Notes: generated from the sequence alone by a model not told the origin. Counted from the first letter of the stretch, positions 42,453 through 51,411 are shown. The stretch is 64,000 bases of DNA from Streptomyces lavendofoliae (GCF_014649735.1 NZ_BMTP01000010.1:1-64000), one strand, 5' to 3'. Program-made: numbers and translations.

Positions 42453-42856
42453 GTCCCTGCTCCTGGCCTTCTCACGGCGGTGCCTCCTGAGCGGGCCCGC
42501 CGATGTCTACTGTAACGTTAGGGTAGAGTTGAGAAGGTCAGGGCGGCCCGACTCCCGCTACTGCCGTCCGGGGCCGATGCCGCCCCCGGCGAAGATCCGA
42601 TACTTGCGGGAGAGACGCGTGCGCGAGCCCGAGAAGCCCGGCGCCGCCGCCTGCCCGCCGTGACGCTTCGCTCCTGGTGAGCCCTGGCGCCCTCGCGCCC
42701 GGCCACTCCGTCCCGTCCGCATCCGGCTCCGCGCTGACGGGGCCGTCCCGCGGGGTGCCGGCCCGGCGCCTCCGCGTCCTCCCGCACATCCCCGGCCTGC
42801 CATGGGGGTGCGCCCGAGCACGACAGGTTCCTGAACTCTTGTCCTCCGCCACCGCC
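42453..42856. other. 404-bp region between merR and sulP
   Basis: The left part has the MerR palindrome. The right part (42540-42856) is an untypical leader with a short closed frame (ATG at 42802, 10 codons) and no obvious ribosome site for the transporter, so the SulP start is uncertain. No other gene was recognised. Confidence 0.45.
42506..42527. promoter_or_regulatory. MerR-type operator palindrome
   Basis: The 22-bp site reads TCTAC-N2-TAACGTTA-N2-GTAGA with 18 paired positions matching, 54 bp upstream of merR. The length and central TAACGTTA match MerR sites that lie within a long -35/-10 spacer. Confidence 0.7.
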
Positions 42857-44347
42857 GTGTCCCCAGCCTCGCGCCTGCGCGGCCTGAAGCCCGACTGGCT
42901 GAACAACCCGAAGGTCTGGCGCACCGAGGTCCTCGCGGGCCTGGTCGTCGCCCTGGCGCTGATCCCCGAGGCGATCTCCTTCTCGATCATCGCCGGGGTG
43001 GACCCGGCGGTCGGCCTGTTCGCCTCCGTGACCATGGCCGTGGTCATCTCGATCGTCGGCGGCCGCAGGGCGATGATCTCCGCCGCGACCGGCGCCGTCG
43101 CTCTGGTCATCGCCCCGCTCAACCGCGAGCACGGCCTGAGCCACCTGGTCGCCGCGGTCATCCTCGCCGGCGTCTTCCAGATCGTCCTGGGCGCGCTCGG
43201 GGTGGCGAAGCTGATGCGGTTCATCCCCCGCTCGGTGATGGTCGGCTTCGTCAACGCCCTCGCCATCCTGATCTTCATGGCCCAGGTGCCGGAGATGACC
43301 GACGTGCCGTGGGCGGTGTATCCGCTGATCATCGGCGGGCTGGCGCTGATGGTGTTCTTCCCGAAGGTCACCACCGTGATCCCGGCGCCGCTGGTCTCCA
43401 TCGTCGTCCTGACCGTCATCACCGTCGGCGCGGCCATCGCGGTGCCGACCGTCGGGGACAAGGGCGCGCTTCCCTCCTCGCTGCCGGTGCCCGGCCTTCC
43501 CGACGTGCCGTTCACGATGGACACGCTGGCGACGATCGCCCCCTACGCGTTCGCCATGGCGCTCGTCGGTCTCATGGAGTCGCTGATGACCGCGAAGCTG
43601 GTCGACGACATCACCGACACCCACTCCGACAAGACCCGCGAGTCCATCGGCCAGGGCATCGCCAACGTCGTCACCGGCTTCTTCGGCGGCATGGGCGGCT
43701 GTGCCATGATCGGCCAGACGATGATCAACGTGAGGGTCTCCGGCGCCCGTACCCGCGTCTCGACCTTCCTGGCCGGCGCGTTCCTGATGGTGCTCTGCAT
43801 CGCCTTCGGCCCCATCGTCTCCGAGATCCCCATGGCCGCGCTGGTCGCCGTCATGATCATGGTGTCCTTCGCGACCTTCGACTGGCACTCCGTCGCCCCC
43901 AAGACTCTGAAGCGGATGCCCGCAGGCGAGATCGCCGTCATGGTGATCACCGTCGCGTGTGTGGTGGCCACCCACAACCTCGCCGTCGGCGTCGTGGTCG
44001 GCACCATCACCGCCATGGTCATCTTCGCCAAGCGCGTCGCGCACCTCGCCCAGGTCACGCCCGTGGGCGACCCGGACGGCAGCACGGTGGTCTACCGGGT
44101 CACCGGCGAGCTGTTCTTCGCCTCCTCCAACGACCTCGTCGGCCAGTTCGACTACGCGGGCGACCCTAGGAAGGTCGTGATCGACCTCTCCGCAGCGCAC
44201 GTCTGGGACGCCTCCTCCGTCGCGGCTCTGGACGCGATCGAGACGAAGTACGCCCAGCGGGGCAAGAGCGTCGAGATCACCGGCCTGAACGACCCCAGCG
44301 CCCAGTTGCACGGCAGGCTCAGCGGCGAGCTCGCGGCCGGCCACTGA
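42857..44347 (+). CDS. SulP-family anion transporter with STAS domain
   Basis: The protein has the SulP core (GLKPDWLNNPKVWRTEVLAG, ALIPEAISFSIIAGVDP) with about 11-12 helices, then a C-terminal STAS domain (about 400-496; VVIDLSAAHVWDASSVAALD). It imports sulfate, bicarbonate or another anion. The start is uncertain: the in-frame GTG at 42857 (VSPASRLRGLKPDWL) is the latest start before homology, TTG at 42839 and GTG at 42677 are alternatives, none with a good ribosome site. It ends at a strong hairpin terminator and diverges from merR. Confidence 0.85.
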   Translation: MSPASRLRGLKPDWLNNPKVWRTEVLAGLVVALALIPEAISFSIIAGVDPAVGLFASVTMAVVISIVGGRRAMISAATGAVALVIAPLNREHGLSHLVAAVILAGVFQIVLGALGVAKLMRFIPRSVMVGFVNALAILIFMAQVPEMTDVPWAVYPLIIGGLALMVFFPKVTTVIPAPLVSIVVLTVITVGAAIAVPTVGDKGALPSSLPVPGLPDVPFTMDTLATIAPYAFAMALVGLMESLMTAKLVDDITDTHSDKTRESIGQGIANVVTGFFGGMGGCAMIGQTMINVRVSGARTRVSTFLAGAFLMVLCIAFGPIVSEIPMAALVAVMIMVSFATFDWHSVAPKTLKRMPAGEIAVMVITVACVVATHNLAVGVVVGTITAMVIFAKRVAHLAQVTPVGDPDGSTVVYRVTGELFFASSNDLVGQFDYAGDPRKVVIDLSAAHVWDASSVAALDAIETKYAQRGKSVEITGLNDPSAQLHGRLSGELAAGH

Positions 44348-44363
44348 CGCGACCGAGAACCGT

Positions 44364-44400
44364 GTCGGGTCGGTGCCCCGAGGGTGGGCACCGACCCGAC
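44364..44400. terminator. Bidirectional terminator, 15-bp perfect stem
   Basis: GTCGGGTCGGTGCCC (44364-44378) pairs perfectly with 44386-44400 around a seven-base loop, between the converging SulP gene and the acr3 operon. Confidence 0.85.
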
Positions 44401-44480
44401 GGTCGTTTCGAGCGGCGGCTGGCTGCGCAGAGGCTGTGCGATCTCGCCGGCAGCGTCCCGGGCCGGGCGGCCGACGCCGG

Positions 44481-44681
44481 TCAAGAAGGCCGACGCCGGG
44501 CCGGGGAGGAGTGTTCCGCAGGGGAGAGGAGGCGCAGCGGGTCCCACAGGTGCTGCCAGGCCCCGCCCGGCGCCGGAGCGGCGTCCAGGATGATGAAGTC
44601 GAGGCCGCGCCGGCGCAGGCGGTGGCCGGCGGCGAGCCCGGCTTGGCCGCCGCCGGCCACCACGTCCGTCTGCTGCGTCAC
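44481..44681 (-). pseudogene. Truncated flavin monooxygenase (second ArsO-like copy)
   Basis: A 66-codon frame begins VTQQTDVVAGGGQAGLAAGH and keeps ILDAAPAPGGAWQHLWDPL, then changes to unrelated SPARRRPS and stops. This is the FAD-binding N-terminus of an ArsO-like enzyme of about 350 residues; the rest is gone. Its GTG overlaps the acr3 TGA by GTGA, so it was once the last gene of the arsR-acr3 operon. Confidence 0.8.
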
Positions 44682-45775
44682 GGAGCGGTCGTCACCGCGT
44701 CGGCGGCGAACTTCCTGCGCCGGGCGAGCGCGACGTGGACCAGGCCGATCAGGACCGGCACTTCGATGAGCGGGCCGACGACCCCGGACAGAGCCTGGCC
44801 GCTCGTGACGCCGAAGGTCGCGATGGCGACCGCGATGGCCAGCTCGAAGTTGTTGCCCGCCGCGGTGAAGGCGAGGGTCGTGGTGCGGTCGTAGGCCAGG
44901 CCCAAGCCCTTGCCGAGCATGAACGTGCCGAAGAACATGACCGCGAAGTACACCAGCAGCGGCAGCGCGATCCGGGCGACGTCCAGCGGCTGCGAGGTGA
45001 TCGTCCTCCCCTGCAGGGCAAAGAGAACGACGATCGTGAACAGCAGCCCGTACAGCGCCCACGGGCCGATCTTCGGCAGGAACTTCGCCTCGTAGTCGGT
45101 ACGGCCGAGCTTCCGCTCGCCGATGCGGCGGGTGAGGAAGCCGGCCAGTAGCGGGACGCCGAGGAAGACGACCACGTTCAGGGCGATCTCCCACACCGGG
45201 ATGTCCAGGTGCTCGCCGTCACCGAGGCCCAGCCAGCCGGGCAGCAGATCGAGGTAGAACCAGCCCAGCAGGCCGAAGGCGATGACCTGGAAGACGGAGT
45301 TCAGTGCCACGAGGACGGCTGCGGCCTCGCGGTCGCCGCAGGCCAGGTCGTTCCAGATGATGACCATGGCGATGCAGCGGGCCAGACCGACGATGATCAG
45401 GCCGGTGCGGTACTCGGGCAGATCCGGCAGGAAGATCCACGCCAGCGCGAACATCACCGCGGGGCCGACGATCCAGTTGATCACCAAGGAGGAGATCATC
45501 AGCTTGCGGTCGCCGGTGACAGCGTCGAGCCTGTCGTAGCGGACCTTCGCGAGGACCGGGTACATCATGATCAGCAGGCCGAGCGCGATCGGCAGGGAGA
45601 TCCCGCCGATCTCCACCTTCGCCAGCGCGTCATTCAGGCCCGGGATCACCCGTCCGAGCCCGAGGCCGACGGCCATGGCGATGAGGATCCACACGGCGAG
45701 GTAGCGGTCCAGCGTGGAGAGCTTGGCGACGACGGATGCTTCCCGACTCGTCGCGGGCACTTCGGTGCGGGTCAC
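44678..45775 (-). CDS. acr3: ACR3-type arsenite efflux permease
   Basis: The 365-residue protein has ten predicted membrane helices and the ACR3 core LARCIAMVIIWNDLACGD, with the essential Cys of that loop, plus FTAAGNNFELAIAVAI. It extrudes As(III) using the membrane potential. The GTG at 45775 overlaps the arsR stop by GTGA, and its own stop overlaps the truncated flavoprotein start, so the three were one translationally coupled operon. Confidence 0.93.
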   Translation of the reverse strand: MTRTEVPATSREASVVAKLSTLDRYLAVWILIAMAVGLGLGRVIPGLNDALAKVEIGGISLPIALGLLIMMYPVLAKVRYDRLDAVTGDRKLMISSLVINWIVGPAVMFALAWIFLPDLPEYRTGLIIVGLARCIAMVIIWNDLACGDREAAAVLVALNSVFQVIAFGLLGWFYLDLLPGWLGLGDGEHLDIPVWEIALNVVVFLGVPLLAGFLTRRIGERKLGRTDYEAKFLPKIGPWALYGLLFTIVVLFALQGRTITSQPLDVARIALPLLVYFAVMFFGTFMLGKGLGLAYDRTTTLAFTAAGNNFELAIAVAIATFGVTSGQALSGVVGPLIEVPVLIGLVHVALARRRKFAADAVTTAP

Positions 45776-46080
45776 GGGCAGGCCCTCTTGTTGTCGGCGG
45801 CGGTACGGGCCTGTTCGGCCAGGTCGGCGAATTGCCCGGCGAGAGAGGCGATGACGTCGGGGCGCAGCTTGTAGTAGGTGAAGCGTCCGCACGGCTCGGT
45901 CTCGACGACCCCGGCCTCGCGCAGGACTCTCAGGTGGTTGGAGAGGTTGGTCTGCTTGGCGCCGGTCTCCTCCACCAGGTGGGTGGTGCACAGCGTCTCG
46001 CGGGCGAGCAGGGTCACGATCTGGAGCCTGAGCGGGTCGGCCAGCACCCGGATCAGATCAGTGTCGACTGACGTCATCAT
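45772..46080 (-). CDS. arsR: ArsR-family repressor, second type
   Basis: The 102-residue winged-helix protein has the recognition helix TNLSNHLRVLREAGVV but no CVCD. Instead Cys lies at ETLCTTHL and ETEPCGRF with another Cys at the C-terminus (RACP), a site like those of actinobacterial ArsR/CmtR-type sensors. It differs from the CVCD repressor at 41423, showing that two ars systems came together here. It leads the acr3 operon and faces arsC. Confidence 0.87.
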   Translation of the reverse strand: MMTSVDTDLIRVLADPLRLQIVTLLARETLCTTHLVEETGAKQTNLSNHLRVLREAGVVETEPCGRFTYYKLRPDVIASLAGQFADLAEQARTAADNKRACP

Positions 46081-46084
46081 GGGC

Positions 46085-46100
46085 TGATATTGTCACATCA
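46085..46100. promoter_or_regulatory. Operator dyad before the acr3-operon arsR
   Basis: TGATATTGTCACATCA has TGAT/ATCA arms and lies four bases upstream of the ATG at 46080, over the likely promoter. It is unlike the TTCGAC boxes of the other arsR, as expected for a different repressor. Confidence 0.5.
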
Positions 46101-46154
46101 CCCGGTGCTGATGCCAGCCGGGGCTGACCCATGGCCCGTCGGAGAAGTTTCTTC

Positions 46155-46360
46155 ATGTCCGCCGCTCCCACCTCCGTCCTGCCCGATGAGCGCCTGGCCC
46201 CCGGCGCCGCACGGCTCACCACCCGGCACGCCGGCCGCTTCTCGGCCGAGACCGGCCCGTAGCCGATCCCGACGGCGCCCCGATCGCAGTCGTCCGCCGG
46301 CTCCGCGACGGCATCGACCGCCGCGTCACCGACCTCCTCTCCGGCCCGCCGAGCACCTGA
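46155..46360 (+). pseudogene. Internally deleted arsenate-reductase/phosphatase gene
   Basis: The ATG at 46155 starts MSAAPTSVLPDERLAPGAAR, and LTTRHAGRFSAETGP follows, like the helical dimerisation domain of long actinobacterial ArsC proteins. After an in-frame TAG a second frame reads ADPDGAPIAVVRRLRDGIDR and RVTDLLSG, matching the ArsC C-terminus (compare DPAGKGVDAVRPIRDEIKTR in the intact copy just downstream). The whole catalytic middle with the C-x5-R loop is missing. Confidence 0.75.
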
Positions 46361-46403
46361 AACCCTCGCACTGCTCGCCACACACCTCGTGAAGGAAGAA
46401 CAC

Positions 46404-46823
46404 ATGTCCTCCGCCCCGCTCGCCTCCGTGCTGTTCGTGTGCGTCCACAACGCCGGCCGCTCGCAGATGGCCGCCGGATTCCTCCAGCACCTCGCGGGCG
46501 ACCGCCTCGAGGTCCGCTCCGCCGGCTCCATCCCCGGCGACCGGGTCAACCCCGCGGCCGTCGAGGCGATGGCCGAGGTCGGCATCGACATCTCCGCCGC
46601 CAGGCCGAAGATCCTCACCACCGAGGCCGTCCAGGCGTCCGACTACGTCATCACCATGGGCTGCGGCGACGCCTGCCCGGTCTTCCCCGGCAAGAAGTAC
46701 CTCGACTGGGCCCTGGAGGACCCGGCCGGCAAGGGCGTCGACGCCGTCCGCCCGATCCGCGACGAGATCAAGACCCGCATCGAGGCCCTCATCACCGAGA
46801 TCGACGCCGAACAGGAGGCGTGA
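46404..46823 (+). CDS. arsC: Arsenate reductase, low-molecular-weight phosphatase type
   Basis: The 139-residue protein has the C-x5-R-S loop CVHNAGRS near the N-terminus, further Cys in GCGDACPVF, and the usual C-terminal helix. It reduces As(V) to As(III), which the Acr3 pump exports. The Cys set (loop Cys plus the C-x3-C pair in CGDAC) fits thioredoxin- or mycothiol-linked mechanisms. GAAGGAAG precedes the ATG at 46404. It diverges from arsR-acr3 and lies just after its own decayed paralogue. Confidence 0.92.
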   Translation: MSSAPLASVLFVCVHNAGRSQMAAGFLQHLAGDRLEVRSAGSIPGDRVNPAAVEAMAEVGIDISAARPKILTTEAVQASDYVITMGCGDACPVFPGKKYLDWALEDPAGKGVDAVRPIRDEIKTRIEALITEIDAEQEA

Positions 46824-47375
46824 CACCGGTGACGCAGCCCGACCAGGCGCGCGAGGTCATCACATGGTCCCCGCCCCGGTTCCGGTTCCCGCACCGGGGG
46901 TGCGCGGTGGACGACGGGTCGTTCCGCTGCGACGGAAGGCCGCCCTCCGACCAGGTGTCGCACCGGTCGGGAGGGAGGCGTTCCCTTGCGGACGGCACGT
47001 CGGCCCGGACGTCGGATGTGCGTCCGCCCGGGCGCCGGGGTCAGGACGGGTCGCGGTACCGGAGGCCGCTTCCGTCGGTGCCGACGTGGACGCGCCGTAG
47101 GTGTCTCGGTCGCCGGTGATGAAGCCGACACCGCCGTGTCCCCCTGCCACGCGTGGGTGAAAACCCGCTCGAAGCCCATGCGCCGACGTCCCCCGAAGCG
47201 GTCGTGTGACCATTCGTCCGGAAGCCTGGGCGCTCCCACTGACAATCGTCTCGACACGGTCCCCGGGAAGCGTGAAGCGGTCCGCGCCGACGCGTCAGCC
47301 CCGGCGCGGCGGGTACGCGCGAGGCATGACACGACAACACCACGACACCGACCGCGACCTGACACGGAGGCACCG
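46824..47375. other. 552-bp region after arsC
   Basis: No gene is recognised. Frames here on both strands are Arg/Pro rich with no family motif. It may mark the edge of the ars island or hold remains of a lost gene. The last 60 bases should hold the promoter of the small membrane peptide. Confidence 0.45.
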
Positions 47376-47495
47376 GTGAACCCCCTCGTGACCGCTTCGC
47401 AGGACGCCTCGGCCGCGCCCACATGGCTGCATGTGACGGTGATGGCCGTGGCGGTGCTGATCCTCATCTACAGCCTGGCCAGGCACAGCAACTGA
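47376..47495 (+). CDS. 39-residue single-helix membrane peptide
   Basis: A GTG start seven bases after CACGGAGG opens VNPLVTASQDASAAPTWLHV, followed by a hydrophobic helix TVMAVAVLILIYSLARHSN. The strong ribosome site and membrane helix support a real gene. It lies 12 bp from the convergent glpD end. Function is unknown; such peptides often modulate membrane enzymes. Confidence 0.65.
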   Translation: MNPLVTASQDASAAPTWLHVTVMAVAVLILIYSLARHSN

Positions 47496-47507
47496 CCCCC
47501 GCCGCCC

Positions 47508-49109
47508 TCACGGGGCGTGTGGAGCGAGCCGGCCCTCCTCCCGGCGCAGCGCCTCACGGGCCGCGCCCAGTGCCGCCTCCCGGTCCCGCGGCACCACCCC
47601 GATCCGGGTGCGCCGGTCGAGCAGGTCGCCCTCGTCGAGGGCGCCCTCGTGGCGTACCGCCCACACGAGTTCGGCCATCGTGACCGGGTGGCCCGGTACG
47701 ACGGGGGCCGCCAGGTCCGGGTTTGCGAGCGCCAGGGCGTGCACGGCCGGGGCCTCGGTGCCGTAGCGGCGGACGAGCCGGAGGGGAGCGTCCAGGGCGG
47801 CGAGCCTGCCCCGGGCGGCGGCCCCCACCAGCGGCAGGCAGGCCGTGCGGCAGGGCCCCGCCGTGAGACCGCGCGCGGAGACGACCGCGTCCAGGGCGTC
47901 CTGGGCCATGCGCCGGTACGTCGTGAGCTTGCCGCCCACCACGGTCACCACGCCCTCCCGGGACGTCAGCACCGCGTGCTTGCGGGAGATGTCGGCCGTG
48001 CGGGACGAGCCCGGGGCGGTGGACGTGTCGAGCAGCGGCCGCAGCCCGGCGAAGGCGCCGATCACGTCCTCACGGCCCAGCGGCACGTCCAGGGCCGAGC
48101 CGAGCACGTCGAGCAGGAAGCCGATGTCCGTCTCCGGAACCTCGGGCACGTCCGGGACGGCGCCCTCCACGGGCTCGTCCGTCAGCCCCACGTACACCCG
48201 TCCGTCGCCCTGCGGGAGCACCAGGACGAAGCGGTTCGCCTCACCGGGGATCGGGATGTGCAGGCCCGCGGTGAGCGAGCCGAGGTCCTCGGAGCGCAGC
48301 ACCAGGTGGGTGCCGCGGGAGGGCCGCAGACGGATGTCGTCGATCAGGCCCCCGGCCCAGACGCCGGTGGCGTTGACGACCGCGCGGGCCCTGATCCGGG
48401 CCTCCTCGCCGGTCAGTTCGTCCCGCACCAGCGCCCCGCCGCCGTCCAGCGCCAGCGCGCGCGTGCGGGTCAGGATCCGCGCGCCGTGCGCCGCGGCGGT
48501 GCGGGCCACGGCCGTGACCAGGCGGGCGTCGTCGCTCAGCCGGCCGTCCCAGGAGAGCAGCCCGCCGCGCAGTCCGGCGGACCGCAGCACCGGTGCCATG
48601 TGCCGGGTCTCCACGGGGGACAGGGCGCGGGGCGCGGGCAGGGTGGAGCGCGAGGTGCGGGCCGAGGCGCGCAGCAGGTCGCCGGCGCGTAGCCCGGCCC
48701 GCGTCAGCGCCGCCTGCGACCGGGACACCAGGGGCGTCAGCGGCAGGACGAACGGCTGCGCGCCGACGAGGTGCGGCGCCGTCCGCTCCATGAGGATGCC
48801 CCGTTCCACGGCGCTCTCGTGGGCGACGTCCAGCTGCCCGGAGGCCAGGTAGCGCAGGCCGCCGTGGATGAGCTTGGAGCTCCACCGCGAGGTGCCGAAG
48901 GCCAGGTCGTGGGCGTCGACCGCCGCGACCGCCAGGCCACGGGAGGCGGCGTCGAGGGCGATGCCGGCGCCGGTCGCGCCGAGGCCGACGACCAGGACGT
49001 CCACCTGGGCGCCCTCGGCGAGTCCGGCCAGTTCCCGGCGGCGGCGCGCCGCGTCCAGCGACGCGTCACGGGAAGGGCGGGCGTGCGGCGTGGGGCTCGG
49101 GTGGCTCAT
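47508..49109 (-). CDS. glpD: Aerobic glycerol-3-phosphate dehydrogenase
   Basis: The 533-residue protein has the FAD loop VDVLVVGLGATGAGIALDAA, the GlpD motifs TSRWSSKLIHGGLRYL and VYVGLTDEP, and the C-terminal helical domain. It oxidises glycerol-3-phosphate to dihydroxyacetone phosphate at the membrane and passes electrons to quinone. The ATG overlaps the TetR stop by ATGA, so the two are coupled. Next to the alkyl-DHAP-synthase-like gene it could supply DHAP for ether lipids. Confidence 0.93.
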   Translation of the reverse strand: MSHPSPTPHARPSRDASLDAARRRRELAGLAEGAQVDVLVVGLGATGAGIALDAASRGLAVAAVDAHDLAFGTSRWSSKLIHGGLRYLASGQLDVAHESAVERGILMERTAPHLVGAQPFVLPLTPLVSRSQAALTRAGLRAGDLLRASARTSRSTLPAPRALSPVETRHMAPVLRSAGLRGGLLSWDGRLSDDARLVTAVARTAAAHGARILTRTRALALDGGGALVRDELTGEEARIRARAVVNATGVWAGGLIDDIRLRPSRGTHLVLRSEDLGSLTAGLHIPIPGEANRFVLVLPQGDGRVYVGLTDEPVEGAVPDVPEVPETDIGFLLDVLGSALDVPLGREDVIGAFAGLRPLLDTSTAPGSSRTADISRKHAVLTSREGVVTVVGGKLTTYRRMAQDALDAVVSARGLTAGPCRTACLPLVGAAARGRLAALDAPLRLVRRYGTEAPAVHALALANPDLAAPVVPGHPVTMAELVWAVRHEGALDEGDLLDRRTRIGVVPRDREAALGAAREALRREEGRLAPHAP

Positions 49110-49705
49110 GGGACGAGGGTCCTTTCCAGGAGGGTCCGCAGCTCACCGAGGAAGGCCGCCTCGTCGAGCGCGGTGTCCGAGTCGTCGGTCATGGTGCGCA
49201 GCGAGAGCGTGAAGGACTGGACGATCAGCAGCACGGACCGGGCCTGGAGGGCGGGGTGCGCCCGCCGGACGGAACCGTCGGCGTGCCCCTCCTCCAGTGC
49301 GCCGGTGATGAGCCCGAGCAGCGCGTCCTGGCTGGCGCCGCGCCGGTCGAGCACGTAGGGCAGCAGCAGTTCGGGGTCCACGTCGACGATCTTGTGGAAG
49401 AGCGGGTGCGCGCGGAACGCCTCGACGCCGGCCACCAGCCCGTCGACGAGGGCACTCCTGGCTGGGGCGCCGGGCTCGCGCTCCGGCATGGCCGACACGG
49501 CCAGGGCGACCCACTCACGGGTCATCACGTCCCCAACCAGGGTCCGTACGTCCGGCCACCGGCGGTAGAGCGTCATGCGGGAGACCCCGGCGCGGCGGGC
49601 CACGTCGGTCAGCGTCGTACGGCGTACGCCGACGGCGAGGACGCAGTCGCGGGCCGCGTCCAGGACGGCTTCCCCGTCCGAATGGTTGTGACGAATGGGC
49701 GTCAT
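49106..49705 (-). CDS. TetR-family repressor of glpD / ether-lipid genes
   Basis: The 199-residue protein has the TetR helix-turn-helix (TTLTDVARRAGVSRMTLYRRW at about 30-50) and an all-helical ligand domain. It diverges from the FAD-oxidase gene across 74 bp and is coupled to glpD, so it probably controls both directions. The ligand is unknown; a lipid or acyl-CoA is plausible. Confidence 0.87.
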   Translation of the reverse strand: MTPIRHNHSDGEAVLDAARDCVLAVGVRRTTLTDVARRAGVSRMTLYRRWPDVRTLVGDVMTREWVALAVSAMPEREPGAPARSALVDGLVAGVEAFRAHPLFHKIVDVDPELLLPYVLDRRGASQDALLGLITGALEEGHADGSVRRAHPALQARSVLLIVQSFTLSLRTMTDDSDTALDEAAFLGELRTLLERTLVP

Positions 49706-49779
49706 CTGTCACAGTGTACCGCCAGTGCGGGCCGCAGAGCACGCCCGGAGACCGAACCGACGGTGAGGAACACGACCCC
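49706..49779. promoter_or_regulatory. Divergent TetR/AGPS promoter
   Basis: The 74-bp gap holds ACAGTGT (49711-49717) within TGTCACAGTGTACC, just before the TetR start, a short dyad suited to TetR autoregulation. GAGGAA before the GTG at 49780 is the ribosome site of the rightward gene. Confidence 0.4.
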
Positions 49780-51375
49780 GTGGACATGTTGTGGAGCGGC
49801 TGGGGCGACCCGGCCAAGGCGGCACCCCTGCCCGGCACCGTGACCGGCCTGCTGCGAGACCTGCTCGGCGTCACCCCGCGCGAGCACGGCCCCGCCGCCC
49901 TGGAGGACATCGCCGTACCCGCCTCCCCGCTCACCGACGAGGCGCGCCGCGCCCTCGCCGCCTGCCTCGACGACCCCGCCCACCTGCGCACCGACGCCGC
50001 GACCCGCGTCCGCCACACCCGCGGCAAGTCCACCCCCGACCTGCTGCGCATCCGCGCCGGCGAGGTCGACGACATACCCGCCGCCGTCCTGCTGCCCGGT
50101 ACCCACGACGAGGTCCTCGCCGTCCTGCGGGTGTGCGCCGAACACCAGGTGGCCGCCGTGCCGTTCGGCGGCGGCACCTCGGTCGTCGGCGGCCTCGCCC
50201 CCGAACGCACCACGTTCGTCGCCCTGGACCTGCGCCGCATGGACGCCCTGTTCGGCCTGGACGAGGTCTCCCGCACCGCGACCCTCCAGCCCGGGCTGCG
50301 GGCGCCGCACGCCGAGGCCCTGCTCAACGAACGCGGATTCACCCTGGGCCACTTCCCCCAGTCGTACGAGTGGGCCACCATCGGCGGCTTCGCCGCGGCC
50401 CGCTCCAGCGGCCAGGCATCGGCGGGCTACGGCCGGTTCGACGAGATGGTCCTCGGTCTCACCGTGGCCACCCCGGAGGGCACCTGGGACGCCGGGCGGG
50501 CACCCCGCTCCGCGGCCGGACCCGACCTGCGCCAGCTGGTGCTCGGTTCGGAGGGCGCACTGGGCGTGATCACCTCGGTCACCGTGCGGATCCGTCCCCT
50601 GCCGCAGAGGCGGCTCTACGAGGGCTGGCGCTTCGCCTCCTTCGAGGCGGGCGCCGCCGCGCTGCGCGCGCTGGCCCAGGACGGCCCCCGCCCGACGGTG
50701 CTGCGCCTGTCCGACGAGACCGAGACCTTCGTCGGCCTCGCCCACCCCGACCGCATCGGCGACGCCGCCACCGACTCCGCCGGCTGCATGGCGATCGTCG
50801 GGTACGAGGGCACCGAGGCCGACACCGAACGCTGCCGGGCGGGCGCCCACCGGGTGCTCCTGGCCGCGGGCGGCGAGTGCGCCGGCACCGAACCGGGGGA
50901 CCGCTGGGCCCACGGCCGCTACGACGCCCCCTACCTGCGCGACGCGCTCCTCGACGCCGGCGCCTTCGCCGAGACCCTGGAGACCGCCGCCTTCTGGTCC
51001 GCCCTCCCGGAGTTGTACCGGAGCGTCCGCCAGGCCCTCACCACCACCCTCACCGACGCGGGCACGCCCCCGCTCGTCATGTGCCACATCTCGCACGTGT
51101 ACGAGAACGGCGCCTCGCTCTACTTCACGGTGGTCTCCGCCCAGGGCGAGGACCCCGTCGCCCACTGGGCCCCAGCCAAACACGCCGCGAACGAGGCGAT
51201 CCTGGCCGCCGGCGGCACCATCAGCCACCACCACGGCGTGGGCACCGACCACCGGGACTGGTACGTACGCGAGGCCGGACCCCTCGGGATCCGCGTCCTC
51301 CAGGCGGCCAAGGCCGCACTCGATCCGGCCGCGGTGCTCAATCCGGGCGTTCTCGTGCCCGTCCACCACCCCTGA
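49780..51375 (+). CDS. FAD-linked oxidase of the alkyl-DHAP synthase (AGPS) type
   Basis: The 531-residue protein has the FAD_binding_4 PP-loop (AVPFGGGTSVVGGL), LGHFPQSYEWATIGGFAAARS, and late GTISHHHGVGTDHR with the His cluster of AGPS. Alkyl-DHAP synthases exchange the acyl of acyl-DHAP for a fatty alcohol to give an ether bond; D-lactate-type dehydrogenases share the fold, but the SHHHGVG motif and WSGWGDP start favour AGPS. The GTG at 49780 is chosen from the ribosome site. A lipid kinase follows after 36 bp. Confidence 0.85.
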   Translation: MDMLWSGWGDPAKAAPLPGTVTGLLRDLLGVTPREHGPAALEDIAVPASPLTDEARRALAACLDDPAHLRTDAATRVRHTRGKSTPDLLRIRAGEVDDIPAAVLLPGTHDEVLAVLRVCAEHQVAAVPFGGGTSVVGGLAPERTTFVALDLRRMDALFGLDEVSRTATLQPGLRAPHAEALLNERGFTLGHFPQSYEWATIGGFAAARSSGQASAGYGRFDEMVLGLTVATPEGTWDAGRAPRSAAGPDLRQLVLGSEGALGVITSVTVRIRPLPQRRLYEGWRFASFEAGAAALRALAQDGPRPTVLRLSDETETFVGLAHPDRIGDAATDSAGCMAIVGYEGTEADTERCRAGAHRVLLAAGGECAGTEPGDRWAHGRYDAPYLRDALLDAGAFAETLETAAFWSALPELYRSVRQALTTTLTDAGTPPLVMCHISHVYENGASLYFTVVSAQGEDPVAHWAPAKHAANEAILAAGGTISHHHGVGTDHRDWYVREAGPLGIRVLQAAKAALDPAAVLNPGVLVPVHHP

Positions 51376-51411
51376 GTCCCCACCCACCGCCCTGCCCACG
51401 GAGGCGCGCAC

